NCBI GenBank assembly: GCA_011390385.1
Contig: JAABSN010000182.1
Span: 1-6,807, forward strand
DNA: 6,807 nt
DNA from: Thioalkalivibrio nitratireducens
GTDB taxonomy: Bacteria; Pseudomonadota; Gammaproteobacteria; Ectothiorhodospirales; Ectothiorhodospiraceae
Reading direction: 5' to 3'
A program made the translations under genes and the position numbers. How positions within the stretch are numbered: the first letter of the stretch is position 1; each line of letters begins with the position of its first letter. A model generated the notes under the pieces. The model saw nothing but the letters and a program-made list of their open reading frames with translations, ran no database searches and was not told the origin of the DNA. Of the stretch, positions 4,929 to 6,807 are shown one piece after another.

Positions 4929-5451
4929 AGCTGACCATCAGTTGCCCGACGAATCGGCCGCTCAGCCCATCGCTGAACTGCATGACCTGCCGCAACTCTC
5001 GCCGCCGCCGGCGCTGTGGGCGGCGGTTCGCGACCAGATGGACCAGCAGGCGCTTGCTCGCCGTTCGCGCCGCCGGGGCTGGATGATCTCCGGCCTGGCC
5101 GCCGCGCTGGCGCTGGCGGTCGGGATCGGCGTATTCACTACCCCATCAACGCAGCCACCGGCGCTGGATACCGCCTCGTCAACGCCCGCAAGTACCGAGC
5201 TGATCCAGGTCCGCCAACTCTCCGCACTGCTCGAGGCCCGTCTGCGCCAACAACAGGTCGGAGCCGTCAGCACCGGGGCGCTGGAAAGCCTGGTCTACCT
5301 GGAAAACGAACTCGGCTGGCTGGACATCCGCCTGGCCAGCCAGCCCGGGGATCTCGAACTGTGGCAGCGCCGCATCGAGCTCCTCGACGAAATGAATCGA
5401 CTGTACAGCCGCAACCACTGGCAGACCCAAATGAAGCTGACGAGCCTCTAG
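4915..5451 (+). CDS. Single-pass membrane protein, probable anti-sigma factor of the second module
   Basis: The protein has 178 residues. ATG 4915 has a good ribosome site (GAGGTG, 4902-4907) and lies inside the end of the sigma gene. The cytoplasmic part (1-54) ends in LSPPPALWAAVRDQMDQQ (28-45), the proline-tryptophan-helix pattern common just before the membrane in anti-sigma proteins, followed by a basic stop-transfer cluster RRSRRR. The membrane segment is about 56-75 (WMISGLAAALALAVGIGVF). A Ser/Thr/Pro linker (76-94) leads to a periplasmic helical region (96-168), probably coiled: QVRQLSALLEARLRQQQ and LESLVYLENELGWLDIRLAS. No zinc motif and no cysteine are present. The role as sigma antagonist is inferred from topology and overlap. 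The helical periplasmic domain could meet the PDZ protein encoded next, 40 bp downstream. Confidence 0.78.
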   Translation: MKRSEADHQLPDESAAQPIAELHDLPQLSPPPALWAAVRDQMDQQALARRSRRRGWMISGLAAALALAVGIGVFTTPSTQPPALDTASSTPASTELIQVRQLSALLEARLRQQQVGAVSTGALESLVYLENELGWLDIRLASQPGDLELWQRRIELLDEMNRLYSRNHWQTQMKLTSL

Positions 5452-5491
5452 GGGTCGACTCGAGCACCATTATTCTTGGAGGAAAACGATC

Positions 5492-6553
5492 ATGAACTTT
5501 GGCAACAGAGACTGGAAGGCTTTCTTTATCGCACTGGCCCTTTGCGCCACGCCGGCCCTGGCCGACGAACAACCCCCCAGCCAACTTGAACAGGTTCAGG
5601 CACAGCTGGAGGCGGCCCGGATGGAGGTCGCCGAGGCCGCTCAGAAACTGGCCAGACTGCAGCGCGAACTGGCCGAATCCGAAGGTGGAAGCCGTGTCTG
5701 GGTCCTTCCCGACGACGAAAATCAGGCCGACGGTCAAGAGCGGACCGTCGAATTCGCTCGGACCACGGTCTTGAGCGCATTCCCGCCGCGCCTGGGCGTG
5801 CTGCTCGGTGATGCCGAGTCGGGCGACGGTAATCGGATCATTGGGGTTACGCCCGGCAGCGGCGCCGAGGCCGCCGGCCTCCGCCAGGACGACCGTCTGA
5901 TCTCGGTCGCCGGACGGGATGTGCGCGATAACACCATCCAGACCGTGCGCGAGGCACTGGCCGACATCGAGCCCGGCGAGGCCGTCGACGTCATGATCCA
6001 GCGCGGCGAGGGTACCGAACTGGTCATGCCCGTCGAGGTTGGATCAGCCATCCGCGACATCACCATCATCGGCCAGCGACTCGGCTCGATGGGCGCGGAA
6101 ATCGAGCGCGAGATCTTTCGCGGACTCGAACGCCTGGACAACATGCCACCTTTCCCCGCACCCCCAATCCCTCCGCGCCTGGCCGGACTGGGCCAAGAGA
6201 CCGACCTGGTCAGCAACCATGCCGGCCTGGCCGACTACTTCGGAACCGAGCAGGGCGTTCTCGTGCTGCGCATCGCCGAGGACAATCCGCTCCAACTGCG
6301 CTCCGGCGATGTCATCCTGGAAATCGACGGTGAGGCGGTTGCGCGCCCGGTCGATGTCGGCCGGATGGTGATGATGCGCGAGGCCGGCGAGGAAGTCTCG
6401 CTCGAGCTGATGCGGGCCGGTCGGCGGGTCGAGCTCGTCGGCACGATTCCCGAATCGAGTCTGCTCGGTTCAGCCATCCGGGCCGGCTTGCGAAATGTCG
6501 GCGAGCCGCCAAGCACGCCGGCACCGCCGCCACCGCCCGGCACCTCGCTGTAG
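5492..6553 (+). CDS. Secreted periplasmic protein with two PDZ domains and no protease domain
   Basis: The protein has 353 residues. ATG 5492 follows GGAGG (5478-5482) at nine bases. Residues 1-24 are a Sec signal peptide (hydrophobic FFIALALCA, cleavage after ALA24). An alpha-helical, probably coiled-coil stretch spans 29-64. PDZ 1 is about 98-183: RLGVLLGD, then the typical GSGAEAAGLRQDDRLISVAGRDV and a final VDVMIQRGEGTELVMPV. A helix (196-215) and a proline-rich linker (219-229) lead to PDZ 2, about 240-318: GVLVLRIAEDNPLQLRSGDVILEIDGEAV, VSLELMRAGRRVELVG. The C-terminus is proline-rich (339-350). No His-Asp-Ser triad or trypsin-like domain is present, unlike DegS, DegP or MucD. PDZ domains bind exposed C-termini of proteins, so it may sense or hold misfolded envelope proteins, or bind the neighbouring anti-sigma protein. 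It is probably the third gene of the sigma operon; its exact function is not known. Confidence 0.88.
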   Translation: MNFGNRDWKAFFIALALCATPALADEQPPSQLEQVQAQLEAARMEVAEAAQKLARLQRELAESEGGSRVWVLPDDENQADGQERTVEFARTTVLSAFPPRLGVLLGDAESGDGNRIIGVTPGSGAEAAGLRQDDRLISVAGRDVRDNTIQTVREALADIEPGEAVDVMIQRGEGTELVMPVEVGSAIRDITIIGQRLGSMGAEIEREIFRGLERLDNMPPFPAPPIPPRLAGLGQETDLVSNHAGLADYFGTEQGVLVLRIAEDNPLQLRSGDVILEIDGEAVARPVDVGRMVMMREAGEEVSLELMRAGRRVELVGTIPESSLLGSAIRAGLRNVGEPPSTPAPPPPPGTSL

Positions 6554-6566
6554 CAGCCGACCCCCG

Positions 6567-6806
6567 CTACCCGACCAGAATCCCCGCCCAGGCGGCGTTG
6601 AGCAAAGACACCAGCGCGCCGGCCAGCACGGCCTTGAGCCCTAGTCGGGCCAGGTCGGGCCGGCGCGCGGGCGCGATGCCGCCGATGCCGCCGATCTGGA
6701 TGGCGATCGAGGAGAAGTTGGCAAAGCCGCACAGGGCGTAGGTGGCGATCAGGACCGAGCGCTCCGACAGATTGACCTGGGTCTCGGTCAGGGCGACGTA
6801 GGCGAC
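6567..6806 (-). CDS. nupC: C-terminal part of a NupC-type concentrative nucleoside transporter (5' end outside window)
   Basis: On the minus strand the frame is open from 6806 to the TAG at 6569-6567, giving 79 residues. The hallmark LSERSVLIATYALCGFANFSSIAIQIGGIGGIAP pattern, with the conserved CGFANFSSIAIQIGG, is the C-terminal core of CNT-family transporters, which import nucleosides with sodium or protons across the inner membrane. It is followed by the basic RRPDLARLGLKA link and the last membrane helix AVLAGALVSLLNAAWAGILV. The N-terminal two thirds lie beyond the right edge. The gene is convergent with the PDZ gene; only 13 bp separate the stops and I see no terminator there. Family is clear; nupC rather than a paralogue is less sure. 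Confidence 0.88.
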   Translation of the reverse strand, partial: VAYVALTETQVNLSERSVLIATYALCGFANFSSIAIQIGGIGGIAPARRPDLARLGLKAVLAGALVSLLNAAWAGILVG

Positions 6807-6807
6807 G

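Noticed and set aside
6235..6732. Open frame of 165 codons on the minus strand.
   Set aside because: It runs across the PDZ gene and the transporter gene in the wrong frame for both and has low-complexity Arg/Ser/Pro composition.

Overview
The window comes from a G+C-rich bacterial chromosome. Gene content and protein style (Gram-negative lipoprotein signal, periplasmic PDZ protein, two-CxxC MsrB, NupC-type nucleoside transporter, HipBA) fit a gammaproteobacterium, perhaps of the Xanthomonadales/Chromatiales type. That placement is inference from memory, not from a marker gene. No rRNA, tRNA, CRISPR array, transposase or integrase was seen.

Layout on the + strand unless stated. (1) 2-241: C-terminal end of a class I SAM-dependent methyltransferase, cut by the left edge. 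(2) 299-1888: a compact three-gene unit with a lipoprotein, a short ECF-type sigma factor (most likely GTG start at 1068) and a single-pass membrane protein overlapping it by 4 bp, the expected anti-sigma factor. (3) 1889-2117: a gene-free stretch with palindromic CCCGG-type repeat units. (4) 2118-2516: msrB, methionine-R-sulfoxide reductase, with all catalytic and zinc-ligand cysteines. (5) 2586-4186, minus strand: a hipB-hipA toxin-antitoxin operon with a very AT-rich promoter/operator region at about 4187-4245. (6) 4368-6553: a second ECF sigma / membrane anti-sigma pair (14-bp overlap) followed by a secreted protein with two PDZ domains and no protease domain. (7) 6567-6806, minus strand: the C-terminal end of a NupC-type nucleoside transporter, cut by the right edge and convergent with the PDZ gene.

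The main theme is stress sensing and response. Two separate ECF sigma/anti-sigma modules lie within about 5 kb, with a protein-repair enzyme and a persistence-type toxin-antitoxin pair between them. Both anti-sigma candidates lack the zinc-binding HxxxCxxC motif and share a short pattern (two or three prolines, a hydrophobic/aromatic residue, then a basic amphipathic helix) before a single membrane segment. Each module has one extra envelope protein: a lipoprotein with Asp at +2 in the first, a periplasmic double-PDZ protein in the second. I infer that these are signal-input or effector proteins for their sigma/anti-sigma pair. The sequence does not prove this.

The least explained parts are the lipoprotein of the first module, the protease-free PDZ protein of the second, and the hipBA control region. 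In that region a perfect TATAAT lies so close to the hipB start codon that the transcript should be almost leaderless. The second sigma gene also lacks a Shine-Dalgarno sequence and has an ECF-like promoter candidate at a distance that would give a leaderless message.
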